Positions 35,055-48,500 of a stretch of 64,000 bases of DNA are shown here, piece by piece. Source of the stretch: Glandiceps talaboti. Its lineage: Eukaryota > Hemichordata > Enteropneusta > Spengelidae. The stretch lies in NCBI RefSeq assembly GCF_964340395.1, contig NC_135562.1, positions 1,720,001 to 1,784,000 on the forward strand. Direction: 5' to 3'. The translations under genes were made by a program, and so were the position numbers. Positions within the stretch are counted from its first letter, which is position 1, and each line of letters begins with the position of its first letter. Under the pieces are notes generated by a model that was not told the origin of the DNA, searched no databases, and worked only from the letters and a program-made list of their open reading frames with translations.

Positions 35055-35310
35055 AATCAAAGTTTTATATAAGTATTTTCACTTGAGTAAACATTTTACA
35101 AACTCTTGTGCCACTTTAATTAACAGAAAAAGACATTGCCCTGACAGTGACTGCCAGTTTTTACTAGTAAACCCAGGGTATGGTCAGGTAACAACTATCC
35201 CCCTGAATAGCGTGTGCAAAAACCCCTCTCCCTGCACATACAGAATACATAGTGTTGTATAGAGAGGCATACAGTGCATCTTGGAACCAGTATCATATAG
35301 TCTACAATAC
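35055..35310 (+). repeat. Dispersed repeat, family E, copy 2
   Basis: It matches 5330-5640 (TAGCGTGTGCAAA, ACCCCTC, CATACAGAATACAT, GTGCATCTTGGA). It is intergenic and non-coding. Confidence 0.6.
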
Positions 35311-35761
35311 GTTAACCATAAAGAGAGAGTACAGTGTAGTGTATTTTGTTATGAAGTCTGTAGGTCTGTGATTCATGAAATAAAGTTTAATATTTTATGA
35401 AAATAAAATATTTCATTACAAATTATCATCCAATGACACAAAAGATAAAGAAACTTTTAATTTCATTTGTATTACTGTAAAAGCACTAATTAGGAGTTGG
35501 TATTTAATTAAATGTATCACGTATAAAGCCCAAAATCCTGTAATGAAATCTGCACTGGTATAAAATCATGTATGTACTGGTATGTGGAGTTTAGAATGTT
35601 GTTATGGTAACTAATAAATCAAGGGAAGTAAGATTTAAACGCACTGCCGTAGACATTCTACACTGTAAGACTTATTCACAAATTAATGGAACGCCAGTAT
35701 ACCTGTACAGAGTTTAGCCAGCTGTTGTTTTGTCATGTTGTTGTACACATAATGTATTTAT

Positions 35762-36113
35762 GGGGAGCACCACTCCAGGAAATACGGACAGTTTCATAAA
35801 CTATAGTTTTTGGAGCATCATTTCATGATTTTACATCACCTGCAATTCCTTGCGATTTAAAAAATGAATATTCATGAGAGAAGGGAATAAGAAATTAGGA
35901 GTCATGAATATTCATTGTTCAACCATGCATACATTTCTGCTGACTCCCATGATTCAATGCGGTGCCCAGTAGAGATACCCTATAAAGGCACACGATCAAA
36001 TTGATGTTTCAGCAGTAATTGTAGGTGATGTAAAATCATTAAATGAGTCTCCAGAACCCACTGTTTATGAAAATGCCTTTTATTTCCTGGAGAGGCGTTT
36101 CCCTTTAAGGTTG
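35762..36113. mobile_element. Fold-back MITE, family D
   Basis: The left end CTCCAGGAAATACGGACAGT ... GATTTTACATCACCTGCAAT is mirrored by AATTGTAGGTGATGTAAAAT ... TTATTTCCTGGAGAGGCGTT. Partial relatives are visible at about 21440-21500 and 52430-52622. Confidence 0.7.
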
Positions 36114-36454
36114 AGGTGCACATTCACAGGACCACATTTACTATGTTTTGTTTCTCAATAAAGTATTTCTGCACAACCTAGCTGTTGTGGTTTTTGATTG
36201 ACTCCATCATTGAATTTATGGTTTTCATGTCAATTAGTGACTTTCGAAGCGACCTCTACCATTTTTAAAAGATTGCATTTTTGGTATATTTATGATTAAC
36301 AAGTATAACTAGAAGACAACACTGAAATTACTTATACTACTGGCAATACTAACTTAAATACTGTAGAAAAAATTGGGCAATTATCTTTTTTTTGTATTGT
36401 CATAATTTTAAAATAATTAGCATTAAAAAAGAGGTAATCTCCAAATCATGAAGA

Positions 36455-36582
36455 AATTATCAGGTTTTTCATAATTATCAGGTTTTTCATAATTATTATC
36501 AGGTTTTTCATAATTATTATCAGGTTTTTCATAATTATTATCAGGTTTTTCATAATTATTATCAGGTTTTTCATAATTATTC
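36455..36582. repeat. 21-bp tandem repeat, about 6 copies
   Basis: The unit is TTTTTCATAATTATTATCAGG, slightly shorter in the first copies. It is intergenic, directly left of the large palindrome. Confidence 0.9.
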
Positions 36583-36643
36583 TGTACTGAGTACATCTCA
36601 CTGACAACGAAGACTTAGGTTCTGAGATTCTGACCACTTACCA

Positions 36644-36990
36644 TTAAAGTGGCCATATGGATGAGAATTTGGTATTTATTTTGGATTTTTATTTGATAAA
36701 ACAGCTTCACTATGTTTTTCTACTTAAAAAAAGCGAAAGAACATATACCAAGTCCATGTTCATAACTCAATACATTGCAAAAAGATGTACAAAGTGTAAA
36801 AAGTTTGTTATTGTACGTACAATAACAAACATTTTACACATCGTTTAATGTTTTGCAGTTTATTGAGTTGCAAACATACATTTGATATATGTTATTTCAC
36901 ATATTTTCAAGTAGAAAAACATAGTGAAGCTGTTTTATCAAATAAAAATCCAAAATAAATACCAAATTCTCATCCATATGGCCACTTTAA
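36644..36990. mobile_element. 347-bp near-complete palindrome (fold-back element, family P, copy 1)
   Basis: TTAAAGTGGCCATATGGATG at the left end is mirrored by CATCCATATGGCCACTTTAA at the right end, and the arms pair along almost their whole length. The centre is a perfect 28-bp palindrome around GTTATTGTACGTACAATAAC. TTAA at both ends resembles a piggyBac-type target, which is inference. It has no coding capacity. Confidence 0.85.
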
Positions 36991-37549
36991 CAACAATCAA
37001 CAAATCCATACTCCATAGAATAGTAATAATAAATAAAATAGCTTCGTTGCACTTAGACAAAATGTCATGACCTGAAACAATTTTTTTTGGCTTTAAAGAA
37101 AACATTTCCAGACCCAACATTGTTAAAAGCAGTTGATTAAACCCATCAAAGAGCTAAATCCAGATCCTCAAGCTTACTACTGAATAAGGATTTTTGACTG
37201 GACACCTGTGTGTGGTCACAAATTCGCCAATCGGTTTTGAGGATGTGTTAATTACACTTTAGCATGTCATTGCAAGCTACAGGCCAGTGATCGGCCAATT
37301 TATTTGACCATGTGGCACTAGAGGTGATAATTCCATGGATGCGATATTAACTTAATCTAAAATCTAGACAATAGTACATAGAATGCCACATTTAACAACC
37401 ACCCGTATTTATGCTAGCATCGTACAGTTAGTTGAAAATGGTGGTACACTTTAAATGACATTTAATGTGTTTTCGGGAATATGTCCTCCATTAGAAGAGA
37501 TGTAAGCTACATACGGGTATTTAGTTAGTTGCACGCCCTTGTATCTGGC

Positions 37550-37880
37550 AATGCACAGATATCTACACATATATGTGCGAAGATGTCTTCAAATTTCAAC
37601 CGCGGGTTGGCGTGAGGACAAGACGTCGGCTACATGTCTTATAGAACGTTACCGTCGACGTCCTTAACTACCTGGAGTTTAATAAGGTTTGTTTTAAGTC
37701 CTAGTTTTATTCCCGTTCATGTTTGCCGTGACAACTCAAACCAGTCTTATCGGAGCGTGATACTCGAGCTCGAGCTGGCCGTAAGAAGCGGCTGGAGCAT
37801 TATGTCTTTGTGTTGGTATGGCAACTATTTTATATTGTTCTCGTCCGAAAGAGATGACAACGAGTTGCACTAATTAATGA
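37550..37880. other. CpG-richer segment, possible distal promoter of the transporter gene
   Basis: CpG dinucleotides are clearly denser here (CCGCGGGTTGGCG, ACCGTCGACGTCC, CTCGAGCTCGAGC) than in the flanks. The first coding exon of the transporter is entered through an acceptor at 40902, so an upstream non-coding exon must exist. This is one candidate place. The 79-codon frame across it is probably chance. Confidence 0.25.
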
Positions 37881-38649
37881 TTTCAAACACATGTTTTATT
37901 ATAATTCAATGATTGACGAGTGGTGCTAGTTCCTTTTAGCTATTGTACTAAATGAACATCCATATGATAATAACAAAAACAGGACAATGTCGATATTTCT
38001 GTATGAATAACATATGAATGTGATTTGAAAATATGTTATGCTAATATAGTCGAATTCGGGTCTCAACAAGAAATCTATTCAATGTAGGAATTCATTTTAT
38101 ATTCATGTTTCACAAAGTTGGGGTGTAGGAACTTTAGACGTTAATTGTCGACTGTTGTAGGAACTTTAGACGTAAATTGTCGACTGTTTTGTACCTATAT
38201 TTCCACAACGTCCTTGGTCGCATTCTGAAGACTAGACGGGTTTGAGGACCGAAAGACGGTAATGTTTTTTGTGTTATTTATTTATTACCCATTTGTTACA
38301 GACTTGAAATAGAAGAAATATTTGACATTCTTTGGTAAAATGGTTAAGAGAGAACGGGAAGTAGCAAAAGCTAGCCAAGTCCGTCTCCTAGATTGTTACT
38401 TGCTGACAGTGTGTAATGTTTAAGGGGTGTAGTGGAGCTTTTGGTTTTGATACATTTACTTCTTTCAATTCCAGCGTACGAACCCACAACTCACTGTACC
38501 AATACATCATCTCTTACTAATATCATACATACATATATGACAGTAACAGGGTTAATTATTGAGCATTTATCATTCCGGTCCAACAAGAGTCATTCTGCAA
38601 ATTTGTATGCGTTCGAACAGAATATATGGTATTTATATACTGGTCATTC

Positions 38650-38655
<6 letters not shown>

Positions 38656-38682
<27 letters not shown>

Positions 38683-38747
38683 GCAACAACAACAACAACA
38701 GCAACAACAACAACCACCACCACAACAACAACAACAACAACAACAAC
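38656..38747. repeat. (CAA)n microsatellite
   Basis: An interrupted CAA/CAG/CCA trinucleotide run. The polyQ frame on the plus strand has no other gene-like property. Confidence 0.95.
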
Positions 38748-40921
38748 GTGTATACAAGTCATTCATTCAGAATCGAAACATTCGAAAGACCACACAATGT
38801 TCACCTGCAGGAATAATGTAATATCATTCCTCAATATTTTTCTTCATTCAACCAGAAACCAGAATATACTGGCGACACAAGGTATGGTCACTACTCTATT
38901 TTGACCTGCAGTTATAAGGCTCCTTAGTTTAGTGGTCACTCGTAATTTCCTTGGTTAAACGGGGTTAAACGGGGAAACTATATATGGGGAACTGACAGTG
39001 ATAGATGTTACCCGTAACCTTTACAAAAAACTGTGAATGATTCGAACCTATACATGCAAATTGATTGCTACATTGTTTTCAGTCTTGTGGAATCCAGCAC
39101 TGTGCCTCACATTGTCATTGAATACGCGTTGGATTCATCGACACCGTTCTTTATTTTCTGTATCATCACCAGAGTTCAAACATAAGCTTAAATATCCTTC
39201 CCAAGTGTTTGTACATTTTTGGACATTTACTAGTAGTATTGAGATGTTGTGATTTGATATGTCTACAAGTTCGTTAGATTACCTGTTTCGTTTACTATTA
39301 AAATATGTATTTGATTCTGAATAGGTATATAGGTCCCTTGGTTACTGTACCGTGTTTTGCGTAATAAATTATATATTCGTACTATAAGCTTACCCATTCG
39401 ATACCCCTTACATTTATGTCAGACACTCACTAGTATTTCCTTCTTGCCTTAGTTTGCAAAGGATGAATTGTTTTTCACGTGTACGTAGAAAAAGTCACAA
39501 ATACATGTACATAGAGTGGAAACTATGTTATATCAAAATATTACGGCGCCCAGTGTAACGAGCTGGTTTTTCAAATTATCTTTCTCTATGTTAATGAGGG
39601 TACTGCGATCTAACTGTTTATTGTATACACTTTACTGGGCACACCTACGGGTTTTTTTTTTTTACAAGCGAGACAACATGAGAAGTAATTGGCTATATGA
39701 TAATTTTGTTAATGTTGACCAGTCATCCCCACTGAGTGACACCTTAGACTACTAAAAAGACGTTTTATAGTGGTCTGAGGTGACACAATAGCTGTACACA
39801 CAGAGTCGGGTACTACTAGTATTTAAACAAATCGTTGCTACTTACAGTGTAACAATCTGCGTAGATAATACCCAGACCACTAACCTATAGTGGTCTGAGG
39901 ATAATGTTACAATAATAGCAATGTTAGTAAGATTTTTGTTTATACATTTGTACCAGATGAAATGTAGCAAAGTTAGTCGAGCCAAACGATTCTGTTTCAA
40001 GCTACATAGTGTTCATAGTAGTATATACTGTAAAAACACTACATGCCTATCTGTATGAGAATGGATTTGTAAATGGAGGGTAACACAAATAAAATGTAGA
40101 TACCGAGGACACCATACTGGATATCCTTTTGTACTCACTGAATTCACTATTTTGCATTTTATCAATAACAATTGAATTAACACCTGAACGCCATGCTTGC
40201 TTGTGTACAGTTCTAGTTGACCTACATACCAGTTAGATAACTTAATTGACTATACTAAAATTACACATAATTGACATATGGAAATTTACAACCTAATTGT
40301 ATAACAAAGGTATGTGTGTGGCTTGTCGTAAAAACGATAACCCCACTCCCAGCAGCGTAAAGTCGTCATTCCGGGGGGGGGGGGGGCTCTAACACTGTGA
40401 CATATTCTAATAGAGTCATTACTTGATATATTTGTCAATTTGACTATTTGCATTTCCTTATGATGTGTTCAAACATAATGTATTGTCTATCTTTTTATTA
40501 TCAAGAGAGCGAATGTGAATCGGTGGGAATACTCCAGGTATACTAGTGTACCTGTACATGTTCAATGACACCTACAGCGATTACTACATTACCATACACA
40601 GTACCCGCATTTAGTCACATGTGGCATTTATTGTTGGGCTCTAGTGACTTTGTGATATATATCATAGAGTTGTTGGGCAAGCCGCCTTGACCATTCAATA
40701 GGGACTGTTCCACGAAGCATATTCTTACCAAGTAAACTATAATCTTATACTGAAGGGAAACTCTGTCCATGTATATAGAACGTGGGTATATATACTTGTA
40801 ACAAAGGTAATATAATGTATATATACTTGCAATATAATGGATAGAAGTAAAACCATGAAAACGGGTCTTGCTTACAAGAATGTTTTCTTTTTGATATGAC
40901 AGGTTATTTTACTCATCGACA

Positions 40922-43381
40922 ATGGAAACCTCCTCAGGTAACACATCGCAGCTTGTCAGCGATGAAGAATTTATGTCTTACCAGGAGACAGACACAATGA
41001 AAGCAGGATTTACTAGTAAAACAAAATATGGTGCAGTAAACATGTCAAGTTTGACGTCACAGGGAAAAGTGACATTTGTTTATCGTCCAACTGAAGAAGA
41101 TGAAGATAATCTCTCTATCACTCATTTTGAAACAGACGAGGATGTACTTTCAGATATTTTATCGTCTAACTGCCAAACAGATCCAGAGACGGACAGTGAC
41201 GATGAATTAAGGAATCATACAGGAAGTGACGTCATACCGCTGACAGCAGACTACAAGGAAGAAAGTTCACTAACGTTATCTCAGAAACTACTTCTTCTCA
41301 TTTTGTGTATCGATAAATTTGTTAACCAGTGCACCCAGTATTTTCTTATACCGTTTCTGCCATTATTTGTAAGTATACGTTTTTATATCTTTTTATGATA
41401 TTTTGTTTTAAAAATTTGTATTAAAGATAATTTTTATTGTACGTACAGTAACAAACATTCTACACACTTTTAACCTTTTGCACTAAGTTACAAACACAGA
41501 CTTAGTATAGTCTATGTTGTTTCAAATTGATTTTTCAAATAGGAAGCCATGATAAAATTGTTTTGTAAATTAAAAATCCACACTAAATACCCAATCCACA
41601 TCCACATTGCCATTTTACGCCCAATGTACAGACTATAAAAATACGAACTAAAACAACAAATAGTCAATTTGATTTGTATGTAAAATTGATATAAAAATTA
41701 CAAAACGACAAGAATTTGACAACGATATATCTAACAGGGCAAGACAAGACGACACACCACAAAATCCACAGGTTAAGCAAGATATTAAATCGTGTAAAGT
41801 TTCAAATCGAATCAAATCGAATCGAATCAAATCAATCAAATCAAAACGAATCAAATCGAATCTTATCGATTTCTTATCGAATCGACACACTAAATTGCAA
41901 CTCGTCTCAACTCAATTCAAATTATTTCAGACAATGTCTTGAAATCATATAAAATATAACATGATTTCCATACCAATGTATTGATGAGTCCATAGAAATA
42001 GTCACAATAAATGACATTGAGATTCCATTCATAATGCCAGACTACATTATAATTCATTTATTAGTCCTAAAAGGATACATAGTTTACAGCTCACAACTGT
42101 GCAGAATAAATAAAAAAACAATACACAAAAAGGGTAAAGGCAAAGACAAGCTGCACAAATACACAAATACAACTTAGCATTGATTGAACAATCTGATGGC
42201 TGATGGGAAAATACTCTTAAATTTCTGTATCGAACTTTGGGGGACAACGACAGACAGACAGATGGAAGAATATCAAAATAGTAATTGTCAGCTGTAATCT
42301 CACGTGCCTTGCACAGTACTGCACGATCGTTAAGGTCGGAGAGAGCAATAGTAGATAGGCCCACAATTTTAGCAGCAGTAAAAGAAATGTTCAAAAGTTT
42401 GTTTCGATTGACAACAGAGAGCAGAGGGATATAATAAGATGTTACAATAAGTTGAGAGAGGTTCAATAATGCTACGATAGTGTACTAATATGATAGAAGT
42501 AGTTTAGGTCCTACATAATGAAAAAGCGCAACCGGCGAGGCACGTGTAAACGCTGTTGGCACTTCAATTGGACAGCTTTAGTATGATGTGTAAATGATAG
42601 TTTAAACAAAGTAATTTGTAAGACACCACCTGTTAATATTATGTATATATACAATGACATGACTGTAATAAAATCACAAACCCCGGGCACAAATCATGCC
42701 AGTATAAGAATATTGATAGCAGAATGGACACAGTGTATGTCCCTCCCACCCGAGTACAGTGGTACTGTGCATTGAATATTACGTCATTTTTGTGGGATTC
42801 CTCTGTAAATCCAATGTATGGACTGACCAGACTCTACATGTATGATAATTATACATTTGAATTCAAGCTAGGGAGTTAGAGTACGGTATTGGTAAAAGTA
42901 GCCAAAGACCTAGACGCCGTAGCATAACCCCAACTGTAACGCCTACAATGGGTGAACTATGTTATGTACGAGTCCCAAATATACATATACGAAGTTTCAA
43001 AAAATGATTATTTCGAAGTGCTTTATAGTTACTTGTTGTTTATTTAGGTTTCAATACATTAAATAGCCAAAAAAGCTCAATATATGATAACATCTGCTGT
43101 TACAATGCACATACTTTCTAATGTCTTCTAACGAAAATAGTTTCCAAGAATTCTTTCTAATTTGTGCAGTGAAGCTTAAACCTGAAGGAATAATCATCCC
43201 ATGATTTATTTTCGTATTAATAGGCTTTACATAAAGAAGTCACACCGTTGGTTATTAGTGTTGTATTTTCCAGCATATCCGTAGCTGGCTTTATTGTCGC
43301 CGTACCAATGAAAAATGTAGTAAGTATGCAATATCTCTTTATGTGGTATAATAGGTTAAAGTATATATATATATGTGTGTG

Positions 43382-43417
<36 letters not shown>

Positions 43418-45451
43418 TGTGTGTGTGTGTACCTTTAATAATATACGTGTTATTATTTGTAGCTCCTGAAATGCAGAATAAAACTGATGATGATATTGTC
43501 CTTAGGCTTTCATGCAATAGCTGTACTCTTCCTGTGGTGAGTGATCAGGCAGTATATAACCTAGTTAGTACACTCACTGTACCGTCAAATGTATTGTATA
43601 CTCTTTCCTCAAACAAATTCGAACCTGGACACAAATAAAAAGACAATAGGAAACACCGTGTTAAATTGAGATTTCTAAAAATTCAAAGAGAAAAGATCGT
43701 CTAGGTTTGTAGGCAAAATGGTGGATTTTCTTCTTGCTGTTGTGAAATATTAGTAGAGAGAATCGACTTGTTCAGTACATTCTATACACTAATAGCGTCC
43801 CCTCCCACCCTACAAACCCCCACACTTTACAAAGGGAGCGACTTCAGTGTTTTCTATAATAGTCTGAAGTTAGTCTTGAAGTCGATTCTTATCATCAAAT
43901 ATCTAATGAATATTGCTACATGTGATCGTCTGATACAATAAAATTGGAAGTACGCTGATACATTTGAATCCATTAACATGCCCGGAAATATTTGAAATGC
44001 CTGCTAGTTACCTGTAATTGTACACACGTGTGACGTTTGTCCAGCGAGAAGTAAACAGGTAGTAGGGGCTGTAACGGTATACTGATGTCAATTTGATATG
44101 TTTTGTCTTGTTACAGTACTGCCTACTATGTAGGACCTGGTTGGTTTCCCGCTTTAATTGCTATCCTGAGATTTATTGATGGTATAGCAGTGACTATTTT
44201 CCAGACAGCTACTCTAACTCTGTGTTACAATGAATTTCCAGTTTCATACATCGCCAGCATTATGGTATACGTAATCTATTTATCTTACATTTCAGCGACA
44301 ATTTCATTTTGCGATTTTGTTCAAATTATTGATAAGCATTCAGTGATCAATCTGCCAGGGTCGCTTTAGGAGAGGTGACTCTCTATTTTAATGTGTGATG
44401 CTCTTTTAGTGAGTCTTCTGATTTTTTATCCTTCATTTATTTAAAAGAAATTTTAAACAGCAACTCTATACGTCATTTGTGATCATTCTATGAAACATTT
44501 TATCGGTGTTTTTTTGTGTGATTTCGTAGTTGTTGTATTATATTGAAATGTCTTCCACAGGCACTCATCGAGGTAGCAGCAGTTCTTGGTTTCTGCGCAG
44601 CTCCTATCCTGGGCGGTTCTCTCTATTACGTAAGAATCTATCTCATTCATTTATGTATTTATCAGTGTATTCCCTTAGTATGTCTACTAGGTAGATATGT
44701 CACTAAGAGTCTTGTACTTGTAGATTGTCTACTCCATGTCATAATGTAATATAGACAAGATAAGATAAGACAAGACAAGACAAGACAAGACAAGACAAGA
44801 CAAGATAAGATAAGATAAGATAAGATAAGATCTAATTTTATTACAACCATATAGCAAATTGACAATTCTATTTGGGTATATAAGTGTAATAAAGATATTA
44901 AAGAACACCACAATGAAATAGGCTAATGTTATAAAAGTATAGAAGTAAAACTATTTTCTTGGTGAAATATTTTGACATGAGTTTAGAAACATACAGAGAG
45001 AAATTGTAATCTTTTTTTTTGTTTTGATTGCATTATAAATTTAAACTGCTTTCTTTTCTATCCTATTGAAATCTGAATTGATATCATAAATTACACTAAA
45101 TATTTTATCTCTTTGCTTTCTAAATAGTTTGAAAATGTATCAAATGATGTTCTTCGTCTTCTATTGTATAACAATTTTGACAGTCTATTTTCAATTGGAG
45201 TTTTGAGTTGTGTGTCGTGTTACCTTTTCTCATATGCATATATAGCAATTCATATACCATTGTATAGTCTTGATAACACATACTAAGATTAACATTACAT
45301 AATTGTACAAATTATGCAATTCAATTATTTTATTTGTCGTCAATAGGTCGGTGGATTTCAACTCCCCTTCCTTGTGATGGGAGGTATTCTAGTCATTATT
45401 TTATTTCCCGCCAATGCAGTCGTTGTGCCAAATGACAATGAAGGTAACTAA

Positions 45452-45514
<63 letters not shown>

Positions 45515-48500
45515 GTATGTATGTATGTATGTATGTATGTATGTATGTATGTATGTATGTATGTATGTATGTATGTGTATGTGTGTGTCTGTCTGTCTGT
45601 CTGTCCAACCAACCAACCAACCAACCAACCAACCATGAACAAGCCAACCAATCAACCAACCAACCAACCAATCAATCAATCAACACCCACCCACCCACCC
45701 ACCCACCAAACAAACTAACCAACGAAACACAAAGCAACTAACTAACTAACCAACCAACCAACCAACCAACCAACCAACCAACTAACTATAAACCAACTAA
45801 CTAACCCTCCTATTCCTTCACATGTCCTAATAAGTTTGTTATCTTTTCTTGACAGATTCAACTATAAGTGCGGAATTTCTACCTCTGAAGAAAGTCATAA
45901 CAAACATTGAGTTTGTTATGCTATCAATTGTATTTTTTGTTGTAATCTTTACCATATCATTCTTTCAACCTATCATAGCATTTCATCTCAACGAGGTATG
46001 TTTTCAGTATTTTTGATATCATTGCTTCAAATTGTCATTACAGATAAAATATCGACAACTCAGCTCTCGGTTTAAATGTTCTTTTCTGTAAATTTTTTTA
46101 TGTTTTTATGGACGTATGGACGTTTATGTAATCTGGTGAACTAGTCATTATTTAACTGACGACTACAGACATGAAACTGATTGTTTACAGAACTGACAAA
46201 ACTGAACTACGGAATTAAAGCGACCATATGGATGAGGGTTGGGTATTAATTTGGGATATTTGATTTTTGCAACAATTTTATCATGGCGCTCTACTTGAAA
46301 AATCAATGTGAAACAAGATATGCCGAGTCCTTGTTTGTAACTGGATAAATTGAAAAAGACTGATAAGTGTGTAAAATGTTTGTTATTGTACATACAATAA
46401 CAAACCTTTTACCAATTTCTTTTTTAGCATTTTGCCATGAATTGAGTTACAAACACAGAGTTGGTCTATGTTATTTTACATTCATTTTTCAAGTAGGAAG
46501 CCATGATAAAATTGTTTTATAAATTAAAAATCCAAAATAAATATCCAATCCTCACACATGGCCTCAAAAGAAGGAATATTGGCTAAAATTTATAGTTGCA
46601 TTTGCTGTAAGTGGCAGTTAATTATAAAGGCGACAAACATTCTACATATTCTTTGGTTGTTGAAACCATGATACATAATAGGAGTTAATCTTCTGTGTTT
46701 TTTATCATCATACTAGATGGGAAGAAACCCAATACAGATAGGGTGTATAATTGCCTTATTTCCTGTATGTTTCGGAGTCGGCACCGTTGTATTCGGAATA
46801 TTATCACAAACAGATGTAAGTTTATCTTTACGAATATGAATGAGACAAAGAAGAAATGAATTGTGAATATTTAAAGGACATTAGCTGTCTTGTACGCATG
46901 TCTGGAGTAAGTGCGTTTTGTCTGTTGGCAAACAACGTGTCGTGTCGCCATCATTCAGTAATGGTGTGTAACTAACGTTGTTTTACCAAAATACTGAATT
47001 TGAGTTTATTTGGGGGGGGCACTGCCCATCATTCAAGACTCATATAGTCAATCTTCGACATAACTGTTGCTTATAATTTCTTTTTTTCTCTTAAAGAGCG
47101 TTAGTAAACCTATCATTGTAGTCGTTGGTTTGTTGATCCAATTCATTGGCGCTATGTGTATGGGTCCTAATCCTGGTCTGTGGTTCATTAACAGGTAACA
47201 AATATATCATTTGTATATTCATTATCAGTATTCATATGTAATCTTGCAAATTTTTAAATGTTCTTCCCAAATATTTTTCTTCGTTCAGCCAAGGCAAGGA
47301 AACTATGAGTAACCTAAGGGGCCTTGTCACTACGAGTCGCTATTTAGACGAATAGTGGTAAAACCCTTAAGTCACTAGTATTTTATGGTTGAAGGATGAA
47401 AAATATTGGTGACTAATATAATTAAACCTCCTCTGCATCACTTACGAAAAATCAGAGAAAAGTGATGATGATTTTGATTGCTTTGAATCATATTTCATAT
47501 TTCAAGTACGGCAAAACCAGTGACGTAGACACGGGTTGTCATGACGTAGAACGACCAGGGTATAAATCCACATTAACTTGTTTTGTACATGGTATACGAC
47601 TGCTTCGTCCTGCAATATAACCAGGATACAAGAACACTTAGTCTGACAGAGTAAAAGTTGAATGTTGTTTGTAAATCTTGAAAATTGTCTGGAATATGTA
47701 CATATGAATTTGTGAAATTATGCATGTAGATTTTGAAATTCATGACACATGATTAGTTACAGAGAATATTGTTTTATTTTTTAGCTCCATACTACAAATA
47801 TCGCTGAGCCTGTCACTGTATGGCTTTGGTTGTGGTGTAATGCCAGCTATATTTAAGACTATGACGAATTCAGTGAAGTGAGTAAAATAACGTTCATACT
47901 GGATGCATTAATTTGATGAGGATTGCAGACTGATGGGTGTATTGGTGTGTGCGTGCATGCGTGCGTGCGTGCGTGTGTGTCTGTGTGCATGTATGTATGT
48001 ATGTATGTATGTATGTATGTATGTATGTATGTGCGTGCGTACGTACGTACGCATGTATGTATGTATGCATGTATGTATGTATGTATGTATGTATGTATGT
48101 ACGTACGCACGCACGCACGCACGCACGTACGTACGTATGTATGTATGTATGTATGTATGTGATGTGATGTGATGTGATGTGATGTGATGTGATGTGATGT
48201 GTATTACATGAATGCTGTGCGTTTGCTAATTGACAAAATGAGTTGCAATGAATGTAACATTTATTTTCCATATATACTTCCATCTGTACAAGAATTAGAA
48301 ATCAAATATGCATGCTTAGCTTACAAATCTTTGGGTTTTTTTTAAATAGCAAAGGAAGTGATGGCGCCACAGTGTCATTCCTTGCCATGGTGTACAACTA
48401 TATTGGGTATGTATACAACTCATTTTAATTTGTAAGAACATAGAAACATCATCACTTGTATTTAGATAAATCAAATTATGGATTCATGAAGGCATAAGGC

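Noticed and set aside
37634-37873. 79-codon frame in the CpG-richer segment
   Set aside because: It has no homology or splice support that I can see. The CpG content is better explained by a promoter.
38432-38821. PolyQ open frame
   Set aside because: Produced by a (CAA)n run with no splice sites, no homology I recognise and no conserved flanks.
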